From positions 1 through 18,592 of the forward strand of contig CAVCIY010000028.1 of the NCBI GenBank assembly GCA_963602445.1: a stretch of DNA of 18,592 nucleotides, read 5' to 3'. This DNA comes from Alangreenwoodia sp963602445 (GTDB taxonomy: Bacteria > Bacillota > Clostridia > Peptostreptococcales > Anaerovoracaceae). The notes beneath the pieces were generated by a model. The model did not search any database. It was not told the origin of the DNA and worked only from the letters and a program-made list of their open reading frames with translations. Shown here piece after piece: positions 1 to 7,336 of this stretch. The position numbers and the translations under genes were made by a program. Positions within the stretch are counted from its first letter, which is position 1, and each line of letters starts with the position of its first letter.

Positions 1-39
1 ATATTTATTTCTCCGATTCTTAATTTGCTTTTCCTTCAT
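1..39 (-). CDS. Start of an unidentified gene cut by the left edge
   Basis: An ATG at 39-37 opens a frame that stays open for 13 codons to the window edge and reads MKEKQIKNRRNKY. An AGGAG sequence at 52-48 sits 8 nt upstream, a near-ideal ribosome binding site. The strongly basic first residues would fit the cytoplasmic start of a membrane or exported protein, but too little is visible to name a family. The gene lies downstream of the probable terminator behind panF, so it is probably a separate unit. Support comes only from the ribosome binding site and the short open frame. Confidence 0.45.
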   Translation of the reverse strand, partial: MKEKQIKNRRNKY

Positions 40-150
40 CTGTGCCACTCCTGCATGCCTCACTTTCGCCGACTCCGCATGCATCACTTTCACCGGCGCA
101 GTATGATTTTACTTCATTCGTGCCACTCCTGCATGCCTCACTTTCGCCGG
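34..150. repeat. 78-bp tandem duplication upstream of the left-edge gene
   Basis: About 38 bases at 34-71 recur nearly unchanged at 112-149, exactly 78 bases apart. A third, weaker copy of the core (sharing gcatg and tcacttt blocks) lies between them at about 74-96. Each full copy carries AGGAG and an ATG at the same spacing. In the upstream copy (ATG at 117-115) the frame is only ATG AAG TAA. Confidence 0.8.
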
Positions 151-204
151 TGTGGTGCGCTTTGCCTCTGCTGCCTGTACATGCTCCCTGCCCGAAAGTC
201 TCGT

Positions 205-239
205 AAACTTTAAAGAGGGGGCCGGAGATTTCAGCCCCC
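205..239 (-). terminator. Probable intrinsic terminator after panF
   Basis: GGGGGC (217-222) pairs with GCCCCC (234-239) across an 11-nt loop. The minus-strand transcript then continues into TCTTTAAAGTTT, a broken rather than clean U-tract. It begins about 25 nt after the panF stop codon, the right place to end the yhdT-panF unit. The interrupted T-run lowers confidence. Confidence 0.55.
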
Positions 240-263
240 AAAGTATAATCTCTCAGGCATATC

Positions 264-1754
264 TTAGAAGCACTTTTCGAGTACGTCAGGATCTAAGCTG
301 TGCTTTCTGCTTGTAATAAGTCCTGTCACAAAATATAAGACAGCTCCGCCGAGAAGTCCCCACACTACTGCATTTATGCCGGCAATCGAAACCTTGTAGT
401 AGCAGATGACATAGATAACTGCAGCTCCGACAGATGACACAACTGCAGCCTCTTTCGTTCCCTTTTTCCAGAAAAGTCCTCCCACAAGAGGCCAGAAGAA
501 TGAACATTCAAGTCCTCCCATAGCGAAGAGATTCAGGAAGAAAATGATGTCAGGCGGATCGATAGTAAGGATACATGTGATTATGCCTATAATGGCAGTT
601 ACTATTACGCTTACTGTCTTTACATTCTTGTTGTAGCGCTCAATCTTTACAGGGTCATCCTTTACGATGTAATTTCTCCAGATGTCCTTTACGATGGAAG
701 CTGAAGCAAGAATGAGAAGAGACGATACTGTCGACATGACTGCCGCCATAGGCGCTGCGAGGAATATTGCTCCGACGCCGACAGGCATTATTTTCTGAAT
801 GATATAAGGCAGATAATAGTCTGATGTAGGAAGCTTGGCATCTGATATGAGTGCTCCCGACCATACACCCGCAAGATGCATGCCTACTATTACGAAGGTG
901 CATACCACAGCGCCGATTATCATGGCTCTGTGAAGCTCCTTGGTAGACTTGAATCCCATGCCTCTTACCGCTGTTTGCGGAAGCGCTATCGTGCCGAATC
1001 CCACGAGTACCCAGAACGAGATAAGCGTGCCCGGCTTATAAACGGCTGTAAGGTTGTCATATACATCAGGAAGATTCTGCGCAAGTGAAACGTCGATTGC
1101 TCCCAATCCGCCGCCTGCCTTAAGTATGAAGAAAATAAACAGGAATGTTCCGATGCACATGATGATGCCCTGAACAGTATCAGTAATAACTACCGCGCTG
1201 AATCCGCCGATAGCCGTATATGCGACAACTACAAGGGCAAATATGGCAAGCGATACTTTGTAATCCAGACCTGTGATAGACTGGATGAGAGTAGCGCCGC
1301 CCGTAAACTGTGAAATCATCTGTGCGATGAAGAACACTACCATCAAAAGGCTTGTGACTATGACGAGAATATCGCTCTTGTATCTTGCCTTAAGATATCC
1401 TGCTACTGTGACAGCGCCCGTTCTTCTCGAAACGAGAGCGAGCTTGTTTCCGAGGACGCCGAGAGTAAGGAACGTGACAGGAACCTGTATGGCCGCAACC
1501 CATGCCTGAGCATATCCGTATGTCATGGCTGCCGCGCCCGGACCCGACACAAATGAGCTGACCGAAGTATATGTAGCCATGGTTGTCATGGCGAGGATAA
1601 GACCCGTCATATTTCTTCCGCCGATAAAGTAATTCAGCTCACTTCCGAGCTTTGAGTTTTTTGATTGTCTGTTTGAAACTACAAGACCGATAACAATATT
1701 TAAAATAAGATACAAAATAAGTACAGCAAGTATAATAATCTGATTTTTAGTCAT
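264..1754 (-). CDS. panF: Sodium/pantothenate symporter PanF
   Basis: This 496-residue protein of the sodium:solute symporter (SSS) family imports pantothenate, the coenzyme A precursor, using the sodium gradient. It is hydrophobic throughout, consistent with 12-13 membrane helices. It shares PanF-like stretches: ATYTSVSSF followed by GPGAA near residue 65, an AYTAIGGF...DTVQG segment, and IFLAAPMAAVMST further on, which match E. coli PanF as I recall it. A longer frame reaches 1835, but the ATG at 1754 has GAGGTGG about 7 nt upstream and starts right at the first helix, so I chose it. The start overlaps the end of yhdT by 8 bp (ATGACTAA), implying translational coupling. The yhdT-panF pairing is also seen in E. 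coli, which supports the specific assignment. Substrate specificity is inferred from similarity and context. Confidence 0.88.
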   Translation of the reverse strand: MTKNQIIILAVLILYLILNIVIGLVVSNRQSKNSKLGSELNYFIGGRNMTGLILAMTTMATYTSVSSFVSGPGAAAMTYGYAQAWVAAIQVPVTFLTLGVLGNKLALVSRRTGAVTVAGYLKARYKSDILVIVTSLLMVVFFIAQMISQFTGGATLIQSITGLDYKVSLAIFALVVVAYTAIGGFSAVVITDTVQGIIMCIGTFLFIFFILKAGGGLGAIDVSLAQNLPDVYDNLTAVYKPGTLISFWVLVGFGTIALPQTAVRGMGFKSTKELHRAMIIGAVVCTFVIVGMHLAGVWSGALISDAKLPTSDYYLPYIIQKIMPVGVGAIFLAAPMAAVMSTVSSLLILASASIVKDIWRNYIVKDDPVKIERYNKNVKTVSVIVTAIIGIITCILTIDPPDIIFFLNLFAMGGLECSFFWPLVGGLFWKKGTKEAAVVSSVGAAVIYVICYYKVSIAGINAVVWGLLGGAVLYFVTGLITSRKHSLDPDVLEKCF

Positions 1755-2205
1755 CGCAATCCACCTCACTTTCAGCTTGCTCCCCGGCAAGTCCGATGTT
1801 TGAATCTGCGCTTGAGTCCGCAATTGAATCTGCACTTAAATCTGCGTTTGAGTCTGTAATCGAATCCGCACTTGAATCCGGCTTCATTTCGGATTTTACT
1901 CCTGCATTCGATTCGGCTGTCAATTCCGCATTCGATTCGGCTGCCAATTCGGCTGTCAATTCTGCTTCGTCGTCATATTCGAAATCCTTAAAAACAAACT
2001 TCAAAAGGACGCATACGCCTACGATGGCAATGACTATCGTACCGAGAACCGATACAGAAAACCATGCCGGCATGCCGAGAAAATAAGTGCCGCTGCCATT
2101 TAGCAGAAATGCCGTGATAACGTGCCACAGACAGCACAGGACGGTAACGATGAGTGTACCCTTGATTTCACGGATACACTGGTTGTGTTTTTCTTGATTT
2201 GTCAT
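1747..2205 (-). CDS. yhdT: YhdT-like (DUF997) small membrane protein with repeat tail
   Basis: The first ~80 residues match the size and layout of the DUF997/YhdT family: a short N-terminus, a helix at about 17-36 (VTVLCCLWHVITAF), a second at about 48-71, then a charged boundary. YhdT proteins sit next to PanF and may be accessory to it, though their biochemical role is unknown. This copy is 152 residues, nearly double the usual ~80. The extra ~70 residues are an acidic, Ser/Ala/Asp/Glu-rich tail built from tetrapeptides such as SSAD, SNAD, LSAD, SIAD and, nearer the membrane, AELT and AESN. The DNA there is a degenerate 12-bp tandem repeat. The tail's side of the membrane cannot be decided from the sequence. 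The start has AAAGGA upstream at good spacing. The stop codon overlaps the panF start. Confidence 0.8.
   Translation of the reverse strand: MTNQEKHNQCIREIKGTLIVTVLCCLWHVITAFLLNGSGTYFLGMPAWFSVSVLGTIVIAIVGVCVLLKFVFKDFEYDDEAELTAELAAESNAELTAESNAGVKSEMKPDSSADSITDSNADLSADSIADSSADSNIGLAGEQAESEVDCDD
1802..1965. repeat. 12-bp/24-bp tandem repeats encoding the YhdT tail
   Basis: On the plus strand, 1802-1885 consists of seven consecutive 12-mers of the type gaatctgcgctt, gagtccgcaatt, gaatctgcactt. A 24-bp unit starting at 1907 is repeated at 1931 with few changes. All units keep the reading frame and give a four-residue protein period on the minus strand. Confidence 0.85.
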
Positions 2206-2267
2206 ATTAATTTTTCCTTTCTAAGGGTTGCGCAGAGCCTATTCTCTTGAACACCCTCACGAAAATC

Positions 2268-2296
2268 AGAATAACATAATATTATTTTTAATGCAA
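2268..2296 (-). promoter_or_regulatory. Candidate extended -10 promoter for yhdT-panF
   Basis: TTGCAT (2296-2291) and TATTCT (2273-2268) are separated by 17 bp, with TGT immediately before the -10 box, giving an extended -10 (TGn) element. The -35 match is weak. The site is in the 127-bp gap between cca and yhdT. The ~60-nt leader can form an AGGGU/ACCCU stem (2256-2252 with 2227-2223) enclosing an AGAG/CUCU stem, upstream of the ribosome binding site. Confidence 0.4.
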
Positions 2297-2332
2297 TGCA
2301 CTATAATCAAAATGTCGCGGTTTTCTGCGGAA

Positions 2333-3766
2333 TCACACCGTTTGCGATTTTCTGTTTCTGAAATACGAAAGTGTCTGTTTCAGGGCGTCATCCTTTTTTA
2401 TGCCTGCCAAATGAAGCTTGTGAGAGTAATCAAGCATTTCTGAAAATGACGGACCCGGCTTTATGCCTGCATCTATCAGATCAGAACCCTGTACCTCGGG
2501 AAGCTTCATCATTTCACGATAAATTCTTAGACGGTCAAGCAGAAATTTTTCGACTTTTTCATCCGGCTCCAGGTCGCCGCTTGCCTGATAATCGGCTAAT
2601 GCAAGATATATCAAAGCTTCCGGATCGTCAGAATCGTCATACAAGTGATTTGTTTTCTTTATTGACGAGCCGGCATTTGCCATTACATTTGGCTTCATAT
2701 GATATAGAACGAGATTTTTTACCGTCGCGATAATTTTCTTTTCACTTGTGAATCGGCAAAGAAAACTTTCGGATATCGGAACGCCCGTCTTTTCATGATC
2801 ATATGAATGAATCACGCCATTTATCTCCTGCGAAGACACGCTCTTGCCAAAATCATGAACAAGAGCGGCAAGCATGAAAATGAACGGGTCGGAAACTTTG
2901 TCTCTGTATGCGGCAGCCTTATCTAAAATAAGCATCGTGTGATTCCATACGTCACCTTCTGGGTGAAATGCAGGATTTTGTCTTTCACCCATAAGTGCTT
3001 CAAGTTCCGGAAACCAAAATGAAAGCTGATGAAGCCTTCTCAGTTCCCAAAAGAAACGTGAAGGATTCGGAGACTTGAGGAGAGCTTTTTTCATTTCATC
3101 AAAGACTCTTTCCCTTGCGAGACCGGAAAGATCCATACTACTCATAACACTTGCCGTATCATCGTCAATTTCAAACATAAATCTTGCGGCAAATTGTGCG
3201 GCGCGAAGAACTCTGAGCGGATCTTCGGCAAAAGAAACGGGATCTATAAGCCGGATCACACCGTCATAAATATCTTTTTCGCCTCCAAAATGATCCACAA
3301 GCTCACCTGAGAGAATATCCAGCATGAGTGCGTTCATTGTGAAATCCCTGCGCCTTGCTGCAGCTTCAGTTCCGAGATAAGGATCGATATAAATCTCGAA
3401 ATCACGATGGCCTCTTTTAGACGAAACCTCTTTAATATTTTCGCTCATCAATGCTTTTTTCCCATTCTCATCAGGCAATACAGCTTTTTCGCGCCTTGGC
3501 ATGGCTATATCTATATCATATCCCTTAATGCCGTATATGCCAAAAGAAGCTCCGTAGCTTGTGACCTCGCCGAGACCTGAGAGAATCTCTTTTAGTTTTT
3601 CGGGTTCAATATTGTGAACCTCAATATCAATATCCTTAGATAAAATACCCATCAAGCTGTCTCTCACAAATCCGCCGGCAAAATACGCACGGCCGCCGGA
3701 CTCCGAGACCGCTTTCGCTATCTTTCTTGCCATTATTAAATTCTTGGAGTCATTCATGTTGTTCAT
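2333..3766 (-). CDS. cca: CCA-adding tRNA nucleotidyltransferase, HD-domain type
   Basis: This 477-residue cytoplasmic enzyme should add or repair the 3' CCA end of tRNAs from CTP and ATP. It has the class II nucleotidyltransferase signature GGFVRD (31-36) followed by the metal-binding DID (45-47), the RRDFTMNAL motif (139-147), and EDPLRVLRAAQFAARF (181-196). The helical region after it runs into an HD phosphohydrolase-like domain with WNHT near 274 and VHDFGK at 303-308. The C-terminus holds the GIKPGPSFSEML motif usual in such CCA enzymes. The ATG start overlaps the MATE stop as ATGA and has AAGGA 7 nt upstream; a second in-frame ATG three codons in is possible. Whether it adds full CCA, only part of it, or a poly(A) tail cannot be settled from motifs alone; the HD domain favours a CCA enzyme. 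Confidence 0.88.
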   Translation of the reverse strand: MNNMNDSKNLIMARKIAKAVSESGGRAYFAGGFVRDSLMGILSKDIDIEVHNIEPEKLKEILSGLGEVTSYGASFGIYGIKGYDIDIAMPRREKAVLPDENGKKALMSENIKEVSSKRGHRDFEIYIDPYLGTEAAARRRDFTMNALMLDILSGELVDHFGGEKDIYDGVIRLIDPVSFAEDPLRVLRAAQFAARFMFEIDDDTASVMSSMDLSGLARERVFDEMKKALLKSPNPSRFFWELRRLHQLSFWFPELEALMGERQNPAFHPEGDVWNHTMLILDKAAAYRDKVSDPFIFMLAALVHDFGKSVSSQEINGVIHSYDHEKTGVPISESFLCRFTSEKKIIATVKNLVLYHMKPNVMANAGSSIKKTNHLYDDSDDPEALIYLALADYQASGDLEPDEKVEKFLLDRLRIYREMMKLPEVQGSDLIDAGIKPGPSFSEMLDYSHKLHLAGIKKDDALKQTLSYFRNRKSQTV

Positions 3767-5133
3767 GCCATTTCCTTTGCGTTATCTCTGAGATTTTTTT
3801 TCATGGTTTTGAAATAAGCTATGCTCATAAATATCAATGTCACAACCCAGCTGACGCTGTAGACCGCCATGAGATTTTCAAGTGTATTAAAATGCGGAAA
3901 TACAAGATATACCCAGATGAGCCTCGTGCCGCATATTCCAAGAACGCATATCAGTGCCGGCACAAATGACTTTCCTATTCCTCTGAGTGCGCCTGACATA
4001 AGGTCTATTATAATATTCAGGACTTCAAAGCCGAGAATGTATTTCATTCTTATCCCGCCAAGCTCTATGATCTCAGAATCCGTGGTAAATACAGACATGA
4101 GAGGTCTGTAGAAAATTATAAATATCGTACAAACTATCATTGTGACGACGATATCAAGCGCCAATGATGTACGGACGACTTTTCTGCATCTTTTCCAGTT
4201 TCTTGCTCCGAAATTCTGACCGACAAATGTCATGCATGCCTGCGTGAAGCTGTTTAAGACAAAAAATGCGTAATATTCGAAGTTGAGTGCCGCAGCGGAG
4301 GCTGAGATTACTTTTGTGCCTAGTTTATTTAGGCCGGATTGTATACAAACATTCGAGAATGAAAATACCATTCCCTGGATGCTTGCCGGGATGCCGATTT
4401 TGATAATCTCAAAAAGTATCTCTCTATTTATACTGAGCTTCTTTAGCTGCAATTTTATGACGCCATCTTCATGTCTCAAAAGGTGCATAAGACTCATCGA
4501 ACTGATGATATTTGAGATAGTTGTGGCTATTGCGACGCCTGCCACGTCCAGGCCGCATACAACGACAAAGAATATATTGAGTATCACATTTGTAATTCCG
4601 GCAATTACGAGGATAATGACCGGTCTTACGGTATCGCCGACACTTCTCATGATAGACGCCTCGAAGTTGTAAATTGTGATGAATGGCAGCCCGAGAAAAT
4701 AGATTCTCAGATAGAGCGTCGCCTTGCCAATTATCTCTTCCGGCGTGGATATGAGATTCAGAATAGGTATCGCAAATACTATGCCTATGATCATAATAAT
4801 GATGCCGCTGATAAGCGCCGTCAGAAATGCCGTATGCACAGCATCATTCGCAAGTTTGTCATCTTTTTTTCCTATAGCCTTTGAAATGACTACGTTTGAG
4901 CCGATTGAAAGACCCACAAGAAGATTTAGCATCAGATTTATGATTGATGATGTCGAACCTACGGCAGCAAGCGAATCACTGCCGGCAAATCTTCCCACGA
5001 CTGCCACGTCAGCAGAATTAAAAAGCTGCTGAACTACATTTCCTATCGCAAGAGGAATTGCAAATATCAAAATTTTATCCCACAACGAACCGCTAAGCAT
5101 ATAGCGCGGATCTTTATTTGCCGCCTTAATCAC
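3763..5133 (-). CDS. MATE-family multidrug efflux transporter
   Basis: This 456-residue integral membrane protein belongs to the multidrug and toxic compound extrusion family, which exports organic cations or other drugs in exchange for Na+ or H+. The N-terminal half has the typical opening: a first helix with IPLAIGNVVQQLFN, then ADVAVVGRFAG and a Gly/Ser-rich helix. The hydrophobicity pattern fits 12 helices in two similar halves, the second starting near FEIIKIGIPASIQG. The start is GTG (5133), preceded by AGAGGGTGA at 5-nt spacing; no in-frame ATG is as well placed. It lies 41 bp after the helicase gene without a terminator and overlaps cca by 4 bp, so it is probably co-transcribed with both. 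The substrate cannot be inferred. Confidence 0.88.
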   Translation of the reverse strand: MIKAANKDPRYMLSGSLWDKILIFAIPLAIGNVVQQLFNSADVAVVGRFAGSDSLAAVGSTSSIINLMLNLLVGLSIGSNVVISKAIGKKDDKLANDAVHTAFLTALISGIIIMIIGIVFAIPILNLISTPEEIIGKATLYLRIYFLGLPFITIYNFEASIMRSVGDTVRPVIILVIAGITNVILNIFFVVVCGLDVAGVAIATTISNIISSMSLMHLLRHEDGVIKLQLKKLSINREILFEIIKIGIPASIQGMVFSFSNVCIQSGLNKLGTKVISASAAALNFEYYAFFVLNSFTQACMTFVGQNFGARNWKRCRKVVRTSLALDIVVTMIVCTIFIIFYRPLMSVFTTDSEIIELGGIRMKYILGFEVLNIIIDLMSGALRGIGKSFVPALICVLGICGTRLIWVYLVFPHFNTLENLMAVYSVSWVVTLIFMSIAYFKTMKKNLRDNAKEMA

Positions 5134-5174
5134 TTAATCACCCTCTTTAAAAATTAAAATTCTCTCTCTCTTTT

Positions 5175-7130
5175 CTACTTTCTTTTTCCTTTATTTCGTC
5201 TCTTGGCACTTCTGCCGCTATAATGTTTCTTCCTTCCGCCATCGAAGTTTTCTGTTCTGCGACTATCCCTCATCTGATGCCTTTTTCCGTCTGCCGACTT
5301 GCTTTTGCGTTTGTCTTTTACTTGGCGGTTTCCGCCGTCCGGTGCCTGTCTCTCGTTCATGCCCTTCGAACTTTTTTTCGAAAAGTTTTTCTCACCGTCT
5401 TCTTGTCTGCTTCTTGCAGTCGGCTGATTGCGTCTCTTTTCTCTTTGGATTTTCCTGCGTTCCTTATGCTTTTCATCCGAGCCGCGATTCTTGCTCTTTC
5501 TCCCGCTTTTTTCGGCGAGCTCGACTGATATGCCGCGTCCCTTCAGCATTATTCTTTGGATATTGTCCAAGACCTCATCCACATATGCCTTTGGGATGTC
5601 GACAAATGAGAAATTTCCGTGAAGCTCTATCGTGCCGATCATGCGGCCGGGAAGCGAAGTGTGAGAAGCTATCAGCTTCACGATATCCTTTTCCTTGATA
5701 TCGTCCTTTCTTCCGGCATTTACAAAAAGACGCTTCATATCAAGCTTGTTATATGAAAAATATTCCTCATCAAAGTCTGCAAGCTGATAATTTCTGTCGT
5801 TTATCTCAGAAAAAGCCTCAGAAAATAATGCGGCAGCTATGCGAGTACGCACAACAGTATCTTTTTCGAGTTCACTCACAGTATCTTTTTCAGATTTACT
5901 TCTTACAAGCTCTTCGATTTCATCTATAAGATAGACATACTTTTCGGCTGACCCATCAATCACCATATCTGCGATTTTTTCTTTGGCAGCATTCATTCTT
6001 GCCGCATGAACCTCGCTTATCTTCGGAGGATACTCGCGTGATATGTCAGAGCCGGTATAACGCATGATATCGCGAAGCTTATACATTTCGCGGCCAAATA
6101 CAAATGAATATGCCTTGCCTGTATTTCCGGCTCTTCCGGTCCTGCCGATTCTGTGTACATATTGTTCCGGGTCTTCGGGAATGTCATAATTAAATACAGC
6201 CTGCACTCCGCTCACATCAATGCCTCTTGCGGCAATATCGGTTGCCGCGAGTACTTGCGTGATGCCGCGGCGAAATTTGTTCATCACACGCTCACGCTCT
6301 TTTTGAAGCATATCCCCGTGAAGTGCGTCTGCCGCATATCCGCGGTCCGAAAGGACCGACATGACTTGATCGACCTTGCGCTTTGTATTGCAAAACACAA
6401 GGCTTAGCTTATATCCGTTTACATCTATAAGTCTGCACAAAAGCTCAGCCTTTGAGTCCTCACGCACTTCTATATAGCATTGCTCGGTAAGATCCGCAGT
6501 CATATTTTCAGAGGCGATATGAATATATTTTGGATCATGCTGGTATGCCTTTGCAATCTCTTTGATCTCGTCGGGCATTGTCGCAGAGAAAAGCATTATC
6601 TGACGCTCATCGGGAATATCCTCAAGGATTGTGTCGATATCTTCTCTAAAGCCCATGTTCAGCATCTCGTCGGCCTCGTCGAGTACAAGCATTTTCAGGT
6701 CATGAAGCTTTAAAGTACGTCTTCTCATATGGTCCATTATTCTTCCCGGAGTGCCGATGATAATCTGCGGCTTTTTCTTGAGAGCCATTATCTGATGCTC
6801 TATATTTTGGCCGCCGTAGATTGCGAGAATCCTGATTGACTGAGTATATCTTGTGAGCTTTCTCATCTCTTCGGCAACCTGAGACGCAAGCTCTCTTGTC
6901 GGGCACAACACAAGGACTTGCGGGCTCTTAGAGTACGGATCTGTCATCTCGATCGCCGGGATGCCGTAAGCGCAGGTCTTGCCTGTTCCGGTCTGTGCCT
7001 GACCGATTATGTCTCGTCCTTCCATAACCACAGGAATACTCTCTTCCTGTATAGGAGTCATTTCGACAAATCCCATATCAGAAACGGCCCTGAGTATATC
7101 TTCCGAGACATTTAATTCATCAAATTTCAT
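5175..7130 (-). CDS. deaD: DEAD-box ATP-dependent RNA helicase (DeaD/CsdA-like)
   Basis: This 651-residue RNA helicase probably unwinds structured RNA during ribosome assembly, mRNA decay or cold adaptation. All core motifs are present: Q motif PIQEESIP (26-33), motif I AQTGTGKT (45-52), PTREL (77-81), TPGR (127-130), DEAD (151-154), SAT (182-184), FCNTKR in motif IV (246-251), ATDIAARGIDV (motif V, about 296-306) and HRIGRTGRAG (326-335). A DbpA-type RNA-binding domain follows at about 464-540, as in DeaD and DbpA. Residues 541-651 form a long disordered Lys/Arg-rich tail ending in RRNKGKRK, typical of RNA-chaperoning extensions. A 24-bp in-frame duplication at 5855-5899 repeats EKDTV in the linker near residues 414-425. 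AGGAAGG lies about 13 nt before the ATG, slightly far. It heads a likely operon with the MATE and cca genes. DeaD/CshA-type function is inferred from the domain layout. Confidence 0.9.
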   Translation of the reverse strand: MKFDELNVSEDILRAVSDMGFVEMTPIQEESIPVVMEGRDIIGQAQTGTGKTCAYGIPAIEMTDPYSKSPQVLVLCPTRELASQVAEEMRKLTRYTQSIRILAIYGGQNIEHQIMALKKKPQIIIGTPGRIMDHMRRRTLKLHDLKMLVLDEADEMLNMGFREDIDTILEDIPDERQIMLFSATMPDEIKEIAKAYQHDPKYIHIASENMTADLTEQCYIEVREDSKAELLCRLIDVNGYKLSLVFCNTKRKVDQVMSVLSDRGYAADALHGDMLQKERERVMNKFRRGITQVLAATDIAARGIDVSGVQAVFNYDIPEDPEQYVHRIGRTGRAGNTGKAYSFVFGREMYKLRDIMRYTGSDISREYPPKISEVHAARMNAAKEKIADMVIDGSAEKYVYLIDEIEELVRSKSEKDTVSELEKDTVVRTRIAAALFSEAFSEINDRNYQLADFDEEYFSYNKLDMKRLFVNAGRKDDIKEKDIVKLIASHTSLPGRMIGTIELHGNFSFVDIPKAYVDEVLDNIQRIMLKGRGISVELAEKSGRKSKNRGSDEKHKERRKIQREKRRNQPTARSRQEDGEKNFSKKSSKGMNERQAPDGGNRQVKDKRKSKSADGKRHQMRDSRRTENFDGGRKKHYSGRSAKRRNKGKRK

Positions 7131-7170
7131 ATATAAAAAATTTCCTTCCTACAGTTATTTTAAGCATTTT

Positions 7171-7261
7171 GCAGCTTCTGATCATTTTAGATTTTCTCTG
7201 ATCATTTTGATCGCTGCTTTCGTTTTTATCGATTCAAATAAGTTTTTATCCATTCAAATAA
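7171..7261 (-). promoter_or_regulatory. Repeat-containing leader of the DEAD-box gene
   Basis: The space between the ABC-F hairpin and the helicase start holds two adjacent 20-bp units (7222-7241 and 7242-7261) differing at one base. A second pair 20 bp apart shares tctgatcatttt (7177-7188 and 7197-7208). GCAGC and GCTGC at the two ends (7171-7175, 7213-7217) plus internal TGATCA palindromes let the leader RNA fold. I could not find a convincing -35/-10 pair here. Confidence 0.5.
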
Positions 7262-7313
7262 TATTTAAGACCGGCCCTCAGTCTTCAGCTGGCGCCGAAT
7301 ACTGAAAGCCGGT
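7262..7313 (-). terminator. Long hairpin after the ABC-F gene, probable terminator
   Basis: In the minus-strand RNA, 7313-7301 pairs over 13 bases with 7282-7270, two of the pairs being G-U wobbles. After a single A/G mismatch a further 6-bp stem (7299-7294 with 7289-7284) closes on a GCCA loop. On the plus strand the wobbles become C-A mismatches, so the structure is built for the minus transcript. The sequence after it (CTTAAATATT) is U-rich but not a strict U-tract. It begins 24 bp after the ABC-F stop codon. Confidence 0.6.
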
Positions 7314-7336
7314 AGGATTTTCCGGTTTATTATTTA

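Noticed and set aside
34..150. Possible CRISPR array at the left edge
   Set aside because: There are only two good copies, the copies are long and contain a start region, spacers are not regular, and no cas genes are visible.
20..241. 73-codon minus-strand ORF with Gly/Glu/Ser repeats
   Set aside because: It starts next to the terminator hairpin, has no ribosome binding site at its ATG, and its repeats are explained by the 78-bp DNA duplication. A better-placed start for a different frame lies at 39.
1755..1835. 27-residue N-terminal extension of PanF
   Set aside because: It is hydrophilic, overlaps the yhdT repeat tail in another frame, and lacks a ribosome binding site. ATG 1754 has GAGGTGG and matches the family start.
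2206..2267. Riboswitch upstream of yhdT-panF
   Set aside because: The leader forms only short stems and I do not recognise any known riboswitch core.
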